A stretch of DNA of 64,000 bases from CANQBR01 sp964641395 (GCA_964641395.1 CAZXKQ010000007.1:8848-72847), one strand, 5' to 3'. Positions 42,278-51,992 are shown, counted from the stretch's first letter. Program-made: numbers and translations. The notes: generated by a model not told the origin, from the letters alone.

Positions 42278-42739
42278 CTAGCGGCCTGCTGTCGGGCCGG
42301 GGAAGACTTCCACCTCTATCCCCGAGGACGCCAGCATGGCCTCTGCCAGCTTGTCCGGGTAGGGGTTGGCGTAGACGATGCGGCTGATGCCGGCGTTGAG
42401 CAGGATCTTGGTGCAGACTACGCAGGGCTGGTGGGTGCAGTAGAGGGTGCCTCCCTGGACCGATACCCCGTGATAGGCCGCCTGCACCACTGCGTTCTGC
42501 TCCGCATGGATGCCCCGGCACAGCTCGTGGTTCTGGCCGCTAGGAACCTGCAGCTGCTCCCGCAGGCAGCCGGTCTCCTCGCAGTGGGCCATGTTCACCG
42601 GGCTGCCGTTGTAGCCGGTGGCCACGATCTGCCGGTTCTTCACGATGAGGGCCCCCACCTGGCGGCGCAGGCAGGTGGACCGCTTGCTCACCACGGCGGC
42701 GATTTCCATAAAGTACTGATCCCAATCCGGCCTCTTCAT
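42278..42739 (-). CDS. Deoxycytidylate (dCMP) deaminase
   Basis: 153 residues. Zinc-dependent deaminase motifs are GIHAEQNAVVQAA near 75 and CTHQPCVVCTKILLNAGI near 104. An N-terminal STCLRRQVGALIVKNRQIVATGYNG and a CxxxxC segment (CEETGCLREQL) match dCMP deaminase/ComEB proteins. Supplies dUMP for thymidylate. 61 nt downstream of glyA. Confidence 0.9.
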   Translation of the reverse strand: MKRPDWDQYFMEIAAVVSKRSTCLRRQVGALIVKNRQIVATGYNGSPVNMAHCEETGCLREQLQVPSGQNHELCRGIHAEQNAVVQAAYHGVSVQGGTLYCTHQPCVVCTKILLNAGISRIVYANPYPDKLAEAMLASSGIEVEVFPGPTAGR

Positions 42740-42799
42740 AGCCGCCTCCTTTCCCTAGCTCCTCGCTGCCTAGGCCTGCTGCCTGCCAGAACCCTCAGG

Positions 42800-44050
42800 C
42801 TACAGCCCTGGGTAGAGGGGGAAGGCCTGGCAGAGGGCTGCCACCCGGGCGGCCGCCTCCTCCTGGGCTGCCGCCGACTGGGGCTGGTGCAGCACCAGGC
42901 TGATGATGGCGCCGATCTCCCGGAACTCAGCGGTGCCGAAGCCCCTGGTGGTGCCAGGAGGAGTGCCTAGGCGGATGCCGCTGGTGATGAAGGGGGAGGC
43001 AGGGTCAAAGGGGATGGTGTTCTTGTTGCAGGTGATGCCCACCTCGTCCAGCAGGTGCTCTGCCTCCTTGCCGGTCAGGCCCACGCTGCGGGTGTCCACC
43101 AAGAGCAGGTGGTTGTCGGTGCCGCCGCTGACCAGCCGCAGCCCCTCCTGCTGGAGGCTGGCGGCCAGGGCCTGGGCGTTGGCTACGATCTGCCGGGCAT
43201 AGGCCTTGAACTCAGGCTGCAGGGCCTCCCCTAGGGCCACCGCCTTGGCGGCGATGATGTGCATCAAGGGGCCTCCCTGCACCCCGGGGAAGATGGCCTT
43301 GTCCACCGCCTTGGCCAGTTCCGGATCGTTGGTCAGGATCAGGCCGCCCCTAGGCCCCCGCAGGGTCTTGTGGGTGGTGGTGGTCACTACGTCCGCATAG
43401 GGCAGGGGGGAGGGATGGAGCCCGGCTGCCACCAGGCCGGCGATGTGGGCCATGTCTACCAGGAGCTTGGCCCCTACCCCGTGGGCGATCTCCGCCAAGC
43501 GTTGAAAGTCGATGAGGCGGGGATAGGCGCTGGCCCCGGCTATCACCAGTTGGGGCCGGTTCTCCACCGCCAGCCGCTCCACCTCTTGGTAGTCGATGGT
43601 TTCCGTGTCCCTGGCCACCCCGTAGGGCACGATGCGCCAGTACTTGCCGCTGATGTTCACCGGGGAGCCGTGGCTCAGGTGGCCCCCCTGGGAGAGGTTC
43701 ATGCCCATGATGGTGTCCCCCGGCTTGGTGAGGGCGAAGAAGACGGCCAGGTTGGTGCTGGCGCCGCTGTGGGCCTGGACGTTGGCGTACTGGCAGTGGA
43801 ACAGCTCCTTAGCCCGCTCCCGGGCCAGATTCTCTAGCTTGTCTACGTGCTCGCAGCCGCCGTAGTAGCGGTGGCCTGGGTAGCCCTCCGCATACTTATT
43901 GGTGAGGACGGTGCCCATGGCCTCCATCACTGCGGGAGAGACGAAGTTCTCCGATGCGATAAGTTCGATCTTATGCCGCTGCCGCTCTAGTTCCATGCGG
44001 ATTATGGCGGCTACCTGGGGGTCGGCGACCCCTAGAGGTGCTAAGTTCAT
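42800..44050 (-). CDS. glyA: Serine hydroxymethyltransferase
   Basis: 416 residues. Family blocks are HKIELIASENFVSPAVMEAMG near 30, NKYAEGYPGHRYYGGCEHVD, QAHSGASTNLAVFFAL and the PLP-lysine motif VTTTTHKTLRGPRGGLIL near 226. Converts serine to glycine and makes methylene-THF. In the conserved rpiB-ywlG-glyA order. Confidence 0.98.
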   Translation of the reverse strand: MNLAPLGVADPQVAAIIRMELERQRHKIELIASENFVSPAVMEAMGTVLTNKYAEGYPGHRYYGGCEHVDKLENLARERAKELFHCQYANVQAHSGASTNLAVFFALTKPGDTIMGMNLSQGGHLSHGSPVNISGKYWRIVPYGVARDTETIDYQEVERLAVENRPQLVIAGASAYPRLIDFQRLAEIAHGVGAKLLVDMAHIAGLVAAGLHPSPLPYADVVTTTTHKTLRGPRGGLILTNDPELAKAVDKAIFPGVQGGPLMHIIAAKAVALGEALQPEFKAYARQIVANAQALAASLQQEGLRLVSGGTDNHLLLVDTRSVGLTGKEAEHLLDEVGITCNKNTIPFDPASPFITSGIRLGTPPGTTRGFGTAEFREIGAIISLVLHQPQSAAAQEEAAARVAALCQAFPLYPGL

Positions 44051-44090
44051 CTGCCTGCCTCCTTCTTGTGCTACATACGGCCCTCAGCGG

Positions 44091-44660
44091 CTAGCGGAGC
44101 TGCCGGGGGTACTGGGCCCGCTCCCCGCCGATGAGGGGCGGCCGGGTACGGGCGGCGGTCAGCACCGCTGCCCCTATCTTCTTCCTGCTCAGCCGTACCG
44201 GCACGGCCACCGGCTTCAGGTGCATGCCGATAAGGGTCTGGCCTATGTCCAGCCCAAGGTGGGCCTGGAGCCTGGCCACTACCAGGGGCTCCGCCAAGGC
44301 CTCATAGGCGGCGGTGGCTAGGCTGCCGCCGGCGTGGACCACCGGCCGCACCGTCACCTCTTCCAGGAAGTAGCGCTCTGCCGCCTCCCGGCTGAGGACC
44401 AGGGCCCGGTTCAGATGCTCGCAGCACTGGGCCGCTAGGTAGAGCTGGTGCTTGGCGGCCACAGCCTGCAGGGCCTCCCACAGGGCCTCTGCCAGCTCCT
44501 TGCTCCCCTGGCTGCCTATGGTACAGCCTAGGATTTCGCTGGTGCTGCAGCCTATGACCAGGATGCTGCCTGGCCGGGGCTGGGCCAGGGCGATGAGCTC
44601 TTCTGCCGCCTGGGCGGCTTCCCGGGCTAGGTCTAGGTAGAGATCCTCCGGCATCAACAT
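44091..44660 (-). CDS. ywlG: UPF0340/YwlG-family protein
   Basis: 189 residues. It matches the YwlG (TIGR01440-type) pattern: LVIGCSTSEILGCTIGSQGS near 33, LYLAAQCCEHLNRALVLSREAAE near 76 and VVHAGGSLATAAYEAL near 108. Function unknown; always found beside glyA and rpiB in Bacillota. Confidence 0.9.
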   Translation of the reverse strand: MLMPEDLYLDLAREAAQAAEELIALAQPRPGSILVIGCSTSEILGCTIGSQGSKELAEALWEALQAVAAKHQLYLAAQCCEHLNRALVLSREAAERYFLEEVTVRPVVHAGGSLATAAYEALAEPLVVARLQAHLGLDIGQTLIGMHLKPVAVPVRLSRKKIGAAVLTAARTRPPLIGGERAQYPRQLR

Positions 44661-44673
44661 GGCTGCCTCCTTC

Positions 44674-45129
44674 TCACTGCCCTTCCAGGGCCATCACCTG
44701 GGCCACCCGCCGGGCGTGGCGGCCGCCGGCGAAGGAGGTGTGGAGGAAGGTGTGGCAGATCAGTTCCGCCAAACCCGGCCCCAGCACCCTGGCTCCTAGG
44801 CAGAGTACGTTAGCGTCGTTGTGTTCCCGGCTCATCTGGGCGGAATAGACGTCGCCGCAGAGGGCGGCCCGGATGCCCCTGCACTTGTTGGCGGCGATGG
44901 ACATCCCTATACCGGTACCGCAGATAAGTATGCCCCGCCGGCAGCCGCCGTCGGCCGCCGTCAGCTCCTGGCATAACCTTGCTGCGATAGCGGGATAGTC
45001 GCAACTGGCCTCGCTGTAGGTGCCCAGGTCCAGCACCTGGTAGCCCTGTTCCGTCAGATAGGCCTTTAAGTGTTCTTTCAACGGAAACCCGCCGTGGTCG
45101 CTGGCCAAGGCCAGCCCTTCTTTAGCCAT
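44674..45129 (-). CDS. rpiB: Ribose-5-phosphate isomerase B
   Basis: 151 residues. RpiB motifs are LASDHGGFPLKEHLKAYL near 7, DYPAIAARLC, the catalytic Cys in GILICGTGIGMSIAANKC near 68, and SREHNDANVLCLGARVL near 100. Interconverts ribose-5-P and ribulose-5-P. Confidence 0.97.
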   Translation of the reverse strand: MAKEGLALASDHGGFPLKEHLKAYLTEQGYQVLDLGTYSEASCDYPAIAARLCQELTAADGGCRRGILICGTGIGMSIAANKCRGIRAALCGDVYSAQMSREHNDANVLCLGARVLGPGLAELICHTFLHTSFAGGRHARRVAQVMALEGQ

Positions 45130-45244
45130 AGGGCAACCTTCCCTTCTGCAGCCCCTGCCCCAGCCGCAGGGCGGGCCCTAGAGGCTGAGGAGGCTACACC
45201 CCTATTGTAGCACAAGCGGGGGCGGGCGTATAGCAAATCTTCAC

Positions 45245-46351
45245 TTAAACCAACCACCTAGGCCTGATTTTCCCCTCCGGCAACACCAGCCGGCCGGCCT
45301 CCAGGCGCAGGCTGTTGTAGCCGGCGGCCTTCCGCAGCCGGTTCATAATGGCCAGGCCCAGGCCTGCCTCATCCACCCCTGCCGCCAGGATCACCTCAGC
45401 CCCTCGGCGGTCAAAGTTCCGCAGGAGGGAGAAGAGGCCTGCGGCCAGCCCTGCCTTGTCCCGGCCCCAGGAGCAGAGCACCAGTCCGGAGCGGCTGCCT
45501 AGGGCAGAGCCTGTCTGGGCGATCAGCCTTTCGTCTGCCAGCACCCCCACCTGCAGCCCGGCCTGGAGGGCCTGGGCGGCCAGCTGGGGCAGGCAGTTCA
45601 CTGCCTCCCCCTCTAGCAGGTAGAGGGGGGCCTGGGGGGCGTAGTGGCGGTACTTCATCCCCGGAGCCTTAGGCCGGAGGGCTTCCTGCCCCCGGAGGGC
45701 CGGGTCTAGCTCCACCGCTCCCAGGGCCTCCTCCAACATCTCGTAGGTGATGCCTCCCGGCCGCAGGATGCAGGGCACCGGGCTGGTGGTGTCCACCACC
45801 GTAGACTCCAGGCCGATGCCGCAGGGGCCCCCCTCCAGGACGCAGGCGATCTTCCCCGCCATATCCTCCAGCACGTCCCGCCCGGTAGTGGGGCTGGGCC
45901 GGCCGCTGATATTGGCGGAGGGGGCGGCGATGGGCCGGCCGCTGGCCTGGATCAGGGCCTGGGCGTAGCTATTGGCCGGGTAGCGCACTGCCACCGTAGG
46001 CAGGCCGGCGCTGACCCGGTCCGGCACCAGGGCCGACTTAGGCACCACCAGGGTGAGGGGGCCGGGCCAGAAGCGGCGGGCCAGCTCCCTGGCGTTGGCG
46101 TTGAGACCCCGGCTGAGGGGCTCCAGGTCCTGTCTGCAGGCGATGTGGAGGATGAGGGGGTTGTCGCTAGGCCGGCCCTTGGCGGCGTAGATCCTCTCCA
46201 CTGCCGCCTCGTCCAGCCCGTCCGCCCCCAGGCCGTACACCGTCTCCGTAGGAAAGGCCACCACCTGGCCCTGGCGGATGAAGGCCGCCGCCCGGGCGAT
46301 GATGGGGCCGTTGTCCCCCGTCTCACTTAGTCGCCAATAGTAAGTCTGCAT
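45245..46351 (-). CDS. tsaC: L-threonylcarbamoyladenylate synthase (Sua5 type)
   Basis: 368 residues: YrdC domain (residues 1-205; GQVVAFPTETVYGLGADGLD, KGRPSDNPLILHIA, PTVAVRYPANSYAQALI, SANISGRPSPTT) plus a C-terminal Sua5 domain (APGMKYRHYAPQAPLYLLEG near 228). It makes the TC-AMP used in tRNA t6A37 synthesis. Its start overlaps the prmC stop region. Confidence 0.95.
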   Translation of the reverse strand: MQTYYWRLSETGDNGPIIARAAAFIRQGQVVAFPTETVYGLGADGLDEAAVERIYAAKGRPSDNPLILHIACRQDLEPLSRGLNANARELARRFWPGPLTLVVPKSALVPDRVSAGLPTVAVRYPANSYAQALIQASGRPIAAPSANISGRPSPTTGRDVLEDMAGKIACVLEGGPCGIGLESTVVDTTSPVPCILRPGGITYEMLEEALGAVELDPALRGQEALRPKAPGMKYRHYAPQAPLYLLEGEAVNCLPQLAAQALQAGLQVGVLADERLIAQTGSALGSRSGLVLCSWGRDKAGLAAGLFSLLRNFDRRGAEVILAAGVDEAGLGLAIMNRLRKAAGYNSLRLEAGRLVLPEGKIRPRWLV

Positions 46352-47213
46352 AAGGGCTGTCCTTCCTAGCGGCCAGCACCAGCCTGTCCAGGCCGGCGTA
46401 ATCCTGGCCCACTGCCACCTGGCTGAAGCCTGCGCTGCGGCAGAGGGCCGTCACTGCCGCCCCCTGTTCCGCCCCGATTTCCAAGGCCAGCAGGCCGTCA
46501 GCAGCCAGGTGCCGGGGGGCCTCCCCCAGCAGGCGGCGGTAGAAGGCCAGGCCGTCCGGGCCTCCGTCCAGGGCCAGACGGGGCTCCCGGCGCACCTCCG
46601 GCTGCAGGGCGGCCAGGTCCCCCCGTCGCACATAGGGGGGATTGGAGATGAGCACGTCGTAGCTGCGGCCGGGGGGGAGGCTGGCGTAAAGATCGCTGAC
46701 TACGAAGCCGCAGCGGCCCTTCACTCCCAAACGGACCGCATTGTCCCTGGCCACCGCCAAGGCGGCGGGGGAGATGTCGCTGCCTATGCCCAGGGCCTGG
46801 GGCAGCAGGGTGAGGAGGGAGATGAGGATGGCGCCGCTGCCGGTGCCCAGGTCCAGCAGCTTGGCCGTCGCCGGCCCGGCTGCCTGCACCAGCCCAGCCA
46901 CCCGCTCCACCAGCAGTTCCGTCTCCGGCCGCGGCACCAGGCAGGCAGGGGTGACGGTAAAGTCCAGGCCCATGAACTCCTTGTGGCCGGTGATGTAGGC
47001 CACTGGGTAGCGGGCCCCCCGCTGGGCCACGTATTTCCGATAGGCGTCCACCTCCCCCTGGCTGAGGGGCCGCTCAAAGTCTACGTAGAGCCTGACCCTG
47101 TCACAGCCTAAAACGGCGCACAGCAGCACCTCTGCCTCCAGCCGGGGGTTATCCAGCCCCTTGGCGGCAAAGTAGCCCTGGCTCTGCTTGAGGATGCCCA
47201 AGATGGTCCACAT
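46323..47213 (-). CDS. prmC: Release-factor glutamine methyltransferase
   Basis: 296 residues from ATG 47213 (MWTILGILKQSQGYFAAKGL), chosen because homology starts there. SAM-site LLDLGTGSGAILISLL near 116 and the NPPY motif VLISNPPYVRRGDL near 187 are clear. Methylates the GGQ glutamine of release factors; sits directly after prfA (5-nt gap). Confidence 0.95.
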   Translation of the reverse strand: MWTILGILKQSQGYFAAKGLDNPRLEAEVLLCAVLGCDRVRLYVDFERPLSQGEVDAYRKYVAQRGARYPVAYITGHKEFMGLDFTVTPACLVPRPETELLVERVAGLVQAAGPATAKLLDLGTGSGAILISLLTLLPQALGIGSDISPAALAVARDNAVRLGVKGRCGFVVSDLYASLPPGRSYDVLISNPPYVRRGDLAALQPEVRREPRLALDGGPDGLAFYRRLLGEAPRHLAADGLLALEIGAEQGAAVTALCRSAGFSQVAVGQDYAGLDRLVLAARKDSPYADLLLATK

Positions 47214-47218
47214 GGCTC

Positions 47219-48289
47219 CTACTTCATCTCTTGTAACAACTGGCTCTGCTTGGCGGCGATGAGGCTGTCGGTGAGCTGGTCTAGGTCTCCGTTCAGGACT
47301 GCCTCCAGTTTGTACAGGGTGAGGCCGATACGGTGGTCCGTCACCCGGCCCTGGGGGTAGTTGTAGGTGCGGATCCGCTCGCTGCGGTCGCCGCTGCCTA
47401 CCTGGCTGCGCCTGTCCTGGGCGGTGGCGCTGCGCTGTTCTTCCTGCCGGGCCTCCAGGATCCGGGCCCGTAGCACCCGCAGGCACTTCTCCCTGTTCTT
47501 CAACTGGGACTTTTCGTCCTGGCACTGGGCCACGATGCCGGTAGGCAGGTGGGTGATCCGCACTGCCGACTCCGTCTTGTTGACGTACTGGCCGCCGGCC
47601 CCGCCCGCCCGATAGGTGTCGATCCGCAGGTCCTGGGGGTTGAGCTCCACCTCCACCTCCTCCGCCTCTGGCAGCACTGCCACAGTGCAGGTGGAAGTGT
47701 GGATCCGGCCCTGGGACTCGGTCTCCGGCACCCGCTGCACCCGGTGGACGCCGCTTTCAAACTTCAGCCGGCTGTACACCGCCTGGCCGTTGACCTGGAA
47801 GACCACCTCTTTGAAGCCCCCTAGCTCGGTGGGGCTCATGTCCAGCACCTCGGTGCGCCAGCCGTGGGCCTCCGCATAATAGCCGTACATGCGGAAGAGG
47901 ACGCCGGCAAAGAGGGCCGCCTCCTCCCCGCCGGCCCCGGCACGGATCTCTACAATGACGTTCTTCTCATCGTTAGGATCCTCCGGCAGCAGCAGGATGG
48001 TCAGCTGCCGCTCCAAGTCCTCCAGGGCCGGCCGCAGCTCCTTCAGCTCCTCCTTGGCCATGGCCGTCAGTTCTTCATCCTCTCCGGCAGCCACCAGTTC
48101 CTGGGCCTCCTGCTGCCGGGCCGTCAGCTGGCGGTAGCGGCGGTAGGCGCTCACCACCGGCTCCAGCTTGGCATGGGCCTTCATCCGCCGCTGCCACTCC
48201 TCCTGCCGGGCTATCACCTCAGGGTCGCTGAGGCCTGCCTCTAGGTCCAGGTAGCGCTCCTCCAAGGCCTGTAGTTTGTCTAACATCAT
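47219..48289 (-). CDS. prfA: Peptide chain release factor 1
   Basis: 356 residues. The GGQ loop lies in RAGGAGGQYVNKTESAVRI near 228, with the codon-recognition region before it. Domain 1 helices and the PCRF block (VIVEIRAGAGGEEAALFAG) are present. Ends translation at UAA/UAG. Confidence 0.97.
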   Translation of the reverse strand: MMLDKLQALEERYLDLEAGLSDPEVIARQEEWQRRMKAHAKLEPVVSAYRRYRQLTARQQEAQELVAAGEDEELTAMAKEELKELRPALEDLERQLTILLLPEDPNDEKNVIVEIRAGAGGEEAALFAGVLFRMYGYYAEAHGWRTEVLDMSPTELGGFKEVVFQVNGQAVYSRLKFESGVHRVQRVPETESQGRIHTSTCTVAVLPEAEEVEVELNPQDLRIDTYRAGGAGGQYVNKTESAVRITHLPTGIVAQCQDEKSQLKNREKCLRVLRARILEARQEEQRSATAQDRRSQVGSGDRSERIRTYNYPQGRVTDHRIGLTLYKLEAVLNGDLDQLTDSLIAAKQSQLLQEMK

Positions 48290-48338
48290 AGCTTTTAGTT
48301 CTCTACTTTCTAGTTACATCCGGCCGGCAGCCCCCTGC

Positions 48339-49271
48339 TCAGGCGGGATCGGCCTGGCCTGACCCTGCATCTGGAGCCTGGGCAGCCGGGCCTTCCTCCT
48401 CCGGCAGCACCGCCTGCAGGGCGGCCAGGGCCACCTCCAGCTGGCTGTCGTCAGGCTGCCTGGTGGTGAGCTTCTGCAGCAGCAGGCCGGGCAGGATGGC
48501 GTAGTGGACCAGGGGGTTGGCGGCGTGGCGGCCGGCGAAGCGGATCAGCTCGTAGCTCAGACCGGCTATGAGGGGCATCAGCAGCACCCGGGAGAGGATG
48601 CGCAGCAGCAGGCTGGGCCAGCCTAGGAAGGCGAAGCTGAAGATGCTGATCAGCATCACGATCATCAAGAAGTTGGTGCCGCAACGGGGATGGAGGGTGG
48701 TGAAGGGACGGGCGCTGGCCGGGGTGAGGGGCAGGCCGGCCTCGTAGGCGTAGATGCTCTTGTGCTCCGCCCCGTGGTACTGGAAGACCCGCCTGATGTC
48801 CCCCATGCTGCTGATGCCGACTATGTAGGCCAGGAAGATCAGCAGCCGCAGGCAGCCCTCCGCCAGGTTGAGCAGCAGGGGCTCCTCCGTCAGGCTGTGG
48901 AGGAAGCGCATGGACCAGGTGGGGATGACGATGAAGAGGCCCACAGCCAGGGCCACCGCGGCGGCGATGGTCAGGGCCACCGCCTTATCGTCCATCTCCT
49001 CCCCCTCCTCCCCTGCCAGCTTGGCAGAGTGGGCCAGGGCCTTCATCCCGTCCGCCAGGGACTCGAACAGGGTCACCACCCCTCGCAGCAGGGGCAGGGC
49101 CAGCACAGGGTAGCGCTCCTTCAGGCTGGTGCTGGGCCGCACGTCCAGGCTGATGCTGCCGTCAGGCAGGCGGCAGGCCACTGCCAGCTTCCGGGGCCCC
49201 CGCATCATGACTCCCTCTATCACCGCTTGCCCGCCTACGGTATAGGCGGGGCAGGTCTTCCTCTCCTTCAT
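48339..49271 (-). CDS. yqhQ: DUF1385/YqhQ-family membrane protein
   Basis: 310 residues. Typical YqhQ blocks are VGGQAVIEGVMMRGPRKLAVA near the start, FQYHGAEHKSIYAYEAGLPLT near 162 and HPRCGTNFLMIVMLISIF near 190. About four membrane segments. Function unknown. Usually between rpmE and prfA, as here. Confidence 0.92.
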   Translation of the reverse strand: MKERKTCPAYTVGGQAVIEGVMMRGPRKLAVACRLPDGSISLDVRPSTSLKERYPVLALPLLRGVVTLFESLADGMKALAHSAKLAGEEGEEMDDKAVALTIAAAVALAVGLFIVIPTWSMRFLHSLTEEPLLLNLAEGCLRLLIFLAYIVGISSMGDIRRVFQYHGAEHKSIYAYEAGLPLTPASARPFTTLHPRCGTNFLMIVMLISIFSFAFLGWPSLLLRILSRVLLMPLIAGLSYELIRFAGRHAANPLVHYAILPGLLLQKLTTRQPDDSQLEVALAALQAVLPEEEGPAAQAPDAGSGQADPA

Positions 49272-49305
49272 CTCTGTCTCCCTAAAAACCGGGGAATATA
49301 AATAC

Positions 49306-49331
49306 AGCAGAGCCCCGCAAGAAGCTCTGCT
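49306..49331 (-). terminator. Weak terminator after rpmE
   Basis: AGCAGAGC/GCTCTGCT hairpin followed by GTATTTAT; probably partial, since yqhQ lies only about 75 nt downstream. Confidence 0.45.
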
Positions 49332-49344
49332 AGGTATTTACTTT

Positions 49345-49545
49345 TTAGTCTTTGCTGTAGCGTTTGTTGAACTTCTCTATACGGCCTCTGGCAGCTACGC
49401 TCCTCTGTTGGCCGGTGAAGAAGGGGTGGCACTTGGAGCACACATCCACTCTGATCTCCCCCTTGGTGCTGCCGGTCATAAAGGTGTTGCCGCAGGCGCA
49501 GGTGGCCTTGACAACCTGGTACTTAGGATGGATCTTTTCTTTCAT
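49345..49545 (-). CDS. rpmE: 50S ribosomal protein L31 (zinc-binding form)
   Basis: 66 residues, with the four zinc ligands of the C+ form (ATCACGNTF and DVCSKCHPFFTGQQ). First gene of the rpmE-yqhQ-prfA block. Confidence 0.97.
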   Translation of the reverse strand: MKEKIHPKYQVVKATCACGNTFMTGSTKGEIRVDVCSKCHPFFTGQQRSVAARGRIEKFNKRYSKD

Positions 49546-49682
49546 AACTGTAACACCTCTTTTCCTCTCTAGGATGGCTGACCTCCTATGCTATCGCCGG
49601 CCCAGGGCCGGCTCCTTAATTGGCGCTTAAATAGTATACCACAGCCCGGCTGGGAAAGGCAAGGAAAATTTCTGACGGAGCC

Positions 49683-50618
49683 TCAGTCCTGCTTCAAAGG
49701 CTGGTTGAACACCGCCGGATCCCCGCCGCCGTAGTCCAGCTCCTGGTTCTTGATGCTGATGCGGGAGTTGGGCTTGACGCTGAAGGTGATGAAGGCGTTG
49801 GAGCCGATGACCGAATCGTGGCCTATAGTGGTCCCTCCCCCTAGGATGGAGGCGCCGGAATAGATGGTGACCCTGTCCTCGATGGTAGGGTGGCGCTGCT
49901 TGCCCCGCAGCAGCTGGCCGGCCCTGGTAGAGAGGGCCCCCAGGGTCACCCCCTGGTAGATCTTCACATGGTGGCCGATGTGGGTGGTCTCCCCCACCAC
50001 GATGCCGGTGCCGTGGTCGATGAAGAAGTACTTGCCGATGCTGGCCCCAGGGTGGATGTCGATGCCGGTGAGGGTGTGGGCGTACTCCGTCATGATGCGG
50101 GGGATGAGGGGCACCTTCAGCTCGTAGAGCTGGTGGGCCAGGCGGTAGACGGTGATGGCCAGGATGCCGGGATAGGCGAAGATGATCTCATCCTTGTTCT
50201 GGGCCGCCGGATCCCCGTCCAGGGTGGCCTGGAGGTCCGTGTCCAGATACTCCCGCACCTGGGGGATGCGGCGGAAGAACTCCAGGGTGATCCGCTGGGC
50301 CTCCTCCTCAATGGCGGCGGCCGGCACCTGCCCGTACTTCAGCACGGTGGAGATCTGCTGGTGGAGCCGATACATCACATCCTCGATAAGGGCCGCCACA
50401 TTGTTGCGGGCGTTGTAGATGTAGTAGGCCTTGTCACGGTAATAGCCCGGGTAGATGATACGCCGCAGCTTTTGCACGATGTCTTCGATGGCAAACCTGT
50501 CCACGCTGGCGTAAAAATCCAGCCGGTCTATATCCCTGTCGTTGTCGTAGTCCTTGATGATGCTGTCGGTAATAGACGCTACCGCCGCCTCTAAGGCGGC
50601 ATCCTTGCTGATATCCAT
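49683..50618 (-). CDS. cysE: Serine O-acetyltransferase (long CysE/EpsC form)
   Basis: 311 residues from ATG 50618, chosen for GGGAGGTG 6 nt upstream; an earlier GTG is unlikely. A helical N-terminal part of about 190 residues precedes the left-handed beta-helix with HPGASIGKYFFIDHGTGIVVGE, HHVKIYQGVTLGALS and RHPTIEDRVTIYSGASILGG. The length and N-domain match the longer clostridial serine acetyltransferases. Makes O-acetylserine for cysteine. Confidence 0.93.
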   Translation of the reverse strand: MDISKDAALEAAVASITDSIIKDYDNDRDIDRLDFYASVDRFAIEDIVQKLRRIIYPGYYRDKAYYIYNARNNVAALIEDVMYRLHQQISTVLKYGQVPAAAIEEEAQRITLEFFRRIPQVREYLDTDLQATLDGDPAAQNKDEIIFAYPGILAITVYRLAHQLYELKVPLIPRIMTEYAHTLTGIDIHPGASIGKYFFIDHGTGIVVGETTHIGHHVKIYQGVTLGALSTRAGQLLRGKQRHPTIEDRVTIYSGASILGGGTTIGHDSVIGSNAFITFSVKPNSRISIKNQELDYGGGDPAVFNQPLKQD

Positions 50619-50664
50619 GCTTCCCACCTCCCGCTCCAGCTGCCGGCAAAGCTGATGTATACCT

Positions 50665-50693
50665 ATGTTATCACTCTCCCGTCTAAGTGTAAA
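50665..50693 (-). promoter_or_regulatory. cysE promoter
   Basis: Minus strand TTTACA, 17 nt, TAACAT, about 50 nt before the chosen start. Confidence 0.7.
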
Positions 50694-50751
50694 GGCTTTT
50701 GCCAGAGAAAAATTCACAAGAAGTTGACAAAGCCTCGTCTTCGCTTTAGCA

Positions 50752-50781
50752 TTGACTAGCCTGGCCCTTTTTCGTTATAAT
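50752..50781 (+). promoter_or_regulatory. Promoter of the DUF362-aldo/keto reductase pair
   Basis: TTGACT, 18 nt, TATAAT, divergent from the cysE promoter. Confidence 0.8.
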
Positions 50782-50839
50782 AAAGATGAGGTTCTTTATC
50801 CACAAGCAATATCTTCCCCTAGAGAAAGGACTTGAGAAA

Positions 50840-51979
50840 ATGGCAAAGGCTAAGGTATACTTTACTGATTTTCGCACTGCCTACATGGGCACCGGCCTGC
50901 CAGGCAAGCTGGCCAAGCTGGCCCTGAAGGCCGGCATCGACAGCATAGACATGGAGGGCAAGTTCGTAGCCATCAAGATGCACTTTGGCGAGCTAGGCAA
51001 CGTAAGCTATCTGCGGCCCAACTACGCCCGGGCCATAGTGGACCTGGTTAAGTCTCTAGGGGGCAAGCCCTTCCTCACCGACTGCAACACCATGTACCCC
51101 GGCTTCCGGAAAAACGCCTTAGAGCATCTGGAATGCGCCTGGCAGAACGGCTTCACCCCTCTGACGGTGGGCTGTCCGGTGCTCATCGCCGACGGGCTGA
51201 AGGGCACCGATGACATAGCCGTACCCCTGGAAGGCTGCCAGTACACCAAGGAGGCCCGCATCGGCCGGGCCCTGATGGATGCGGACATCATCATCTCCCT
51301 CACCCACTTCAAGGGCCACGAGATGACCGGTTACGGAGGCACCATCAAGAACCTGGGCATGGGCAGCGGCTCCCGGGCCGGCAAGAAGGACCAGCACTCT
51401 AACGGCAAGCCGGTGATCGACCAGGCTAAGTGCCGGGGCTGCCGCCGCTGCCAGCGGGAGTGCGCCAACGGGGGCCTGGTCTTCGATGCCGCCCGCCGCA
51501 AGATGCAGGTGGCCTTGGAGAACTGCGTAGGCTGCGGCCGCTGCCTAGGGGCCTGCAACTTCGACGCCATCGACTTCGCCCAGAACCAGGCCATCCCCGT
51601 CCTCAACGCCAAGATGGCGGAATACACCAAGGCCGTCTGCGCCGGCCGGCCTAACTTCCACCTCTCCCTCATCGTAGACGTGTCGCCTAACTGCGACTGC
51701 CATCCGGAGAACGACGCCCCCATCCTGCCCAACATCGGTATGTACGCCTCCTTCGACCCTGTGGCCCTGGACCAGGCCTGCGTCGACGCCTGCCTGGCCG
51801 CCACCCCCCTGCCTGGCAGCATGCTGGCAGAGCACCTGGCCCAGCCGGGCTTCGTCGACCGCCACGATCACTTCCGCAACAGCCATCCCGACATCGAATG
51901 GGAGACCCAGCTGGCCCACGGGGAGAAGATCGGCCTAGGCACCAGGGACTACGAATTAATCAAGGTGAAGATCGTCTAG
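50840..51979 (+). CDS. DUF362 protein with two 4Fe-4S ferredoxin motifs
   Basis: 379 residues from ATG 50840 (AAAGGACTTGAGAAA upstream). DUF362 (residues 1-190; KIGIKMHFGELGNVSYLRPNY-like block, THFKGHEMTGYGGTIKNLGMG near 172) is followed by a ferredoxin pair: CRGCRRCQRECANGG and CVGCGRCLGACNFDA. Probably an electron carrier or a redox-active oxidoreductase subunit. It is 13 nt upstream of a ferredoxin-containing reductase, so the two probably work together. Confidence 0.85.
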   Translation: MAKAKVYFTDFRTAYMGTGLPGKLAKLALKAGIDSIDMEGKFVAIKMHFGELGNVSYLRPNYARAIVDLVKSLGGKPFLTDCNTMYPGFRKNALEHLECAWQNGFTPLTVGCPVLIADGLKGTDDIAVPLEGCQYTKEARIGRALMDADIIISLTHFKGHEMTGYGGTIKNLGMGSGSRAGKKDQHSNGKPVIDQAKCRGCRRCQRECANGGLVFDAARRKMQVALENCVGCGRCLGACNFDAIDFAQNQAIPVLNAKMAEYTKAVCAGRPNFHLSLIVDVSPNCDCHPENDAPILPNIGMYASFDPVALDQACVDACLAATPLPGSMLAEHLAQPGFVDRHDHFRNSHPDIEWETQLAHGEKIGLGTRDYELIKVKIV

Positions 51980-51992
51980 GAGGCGGACTACC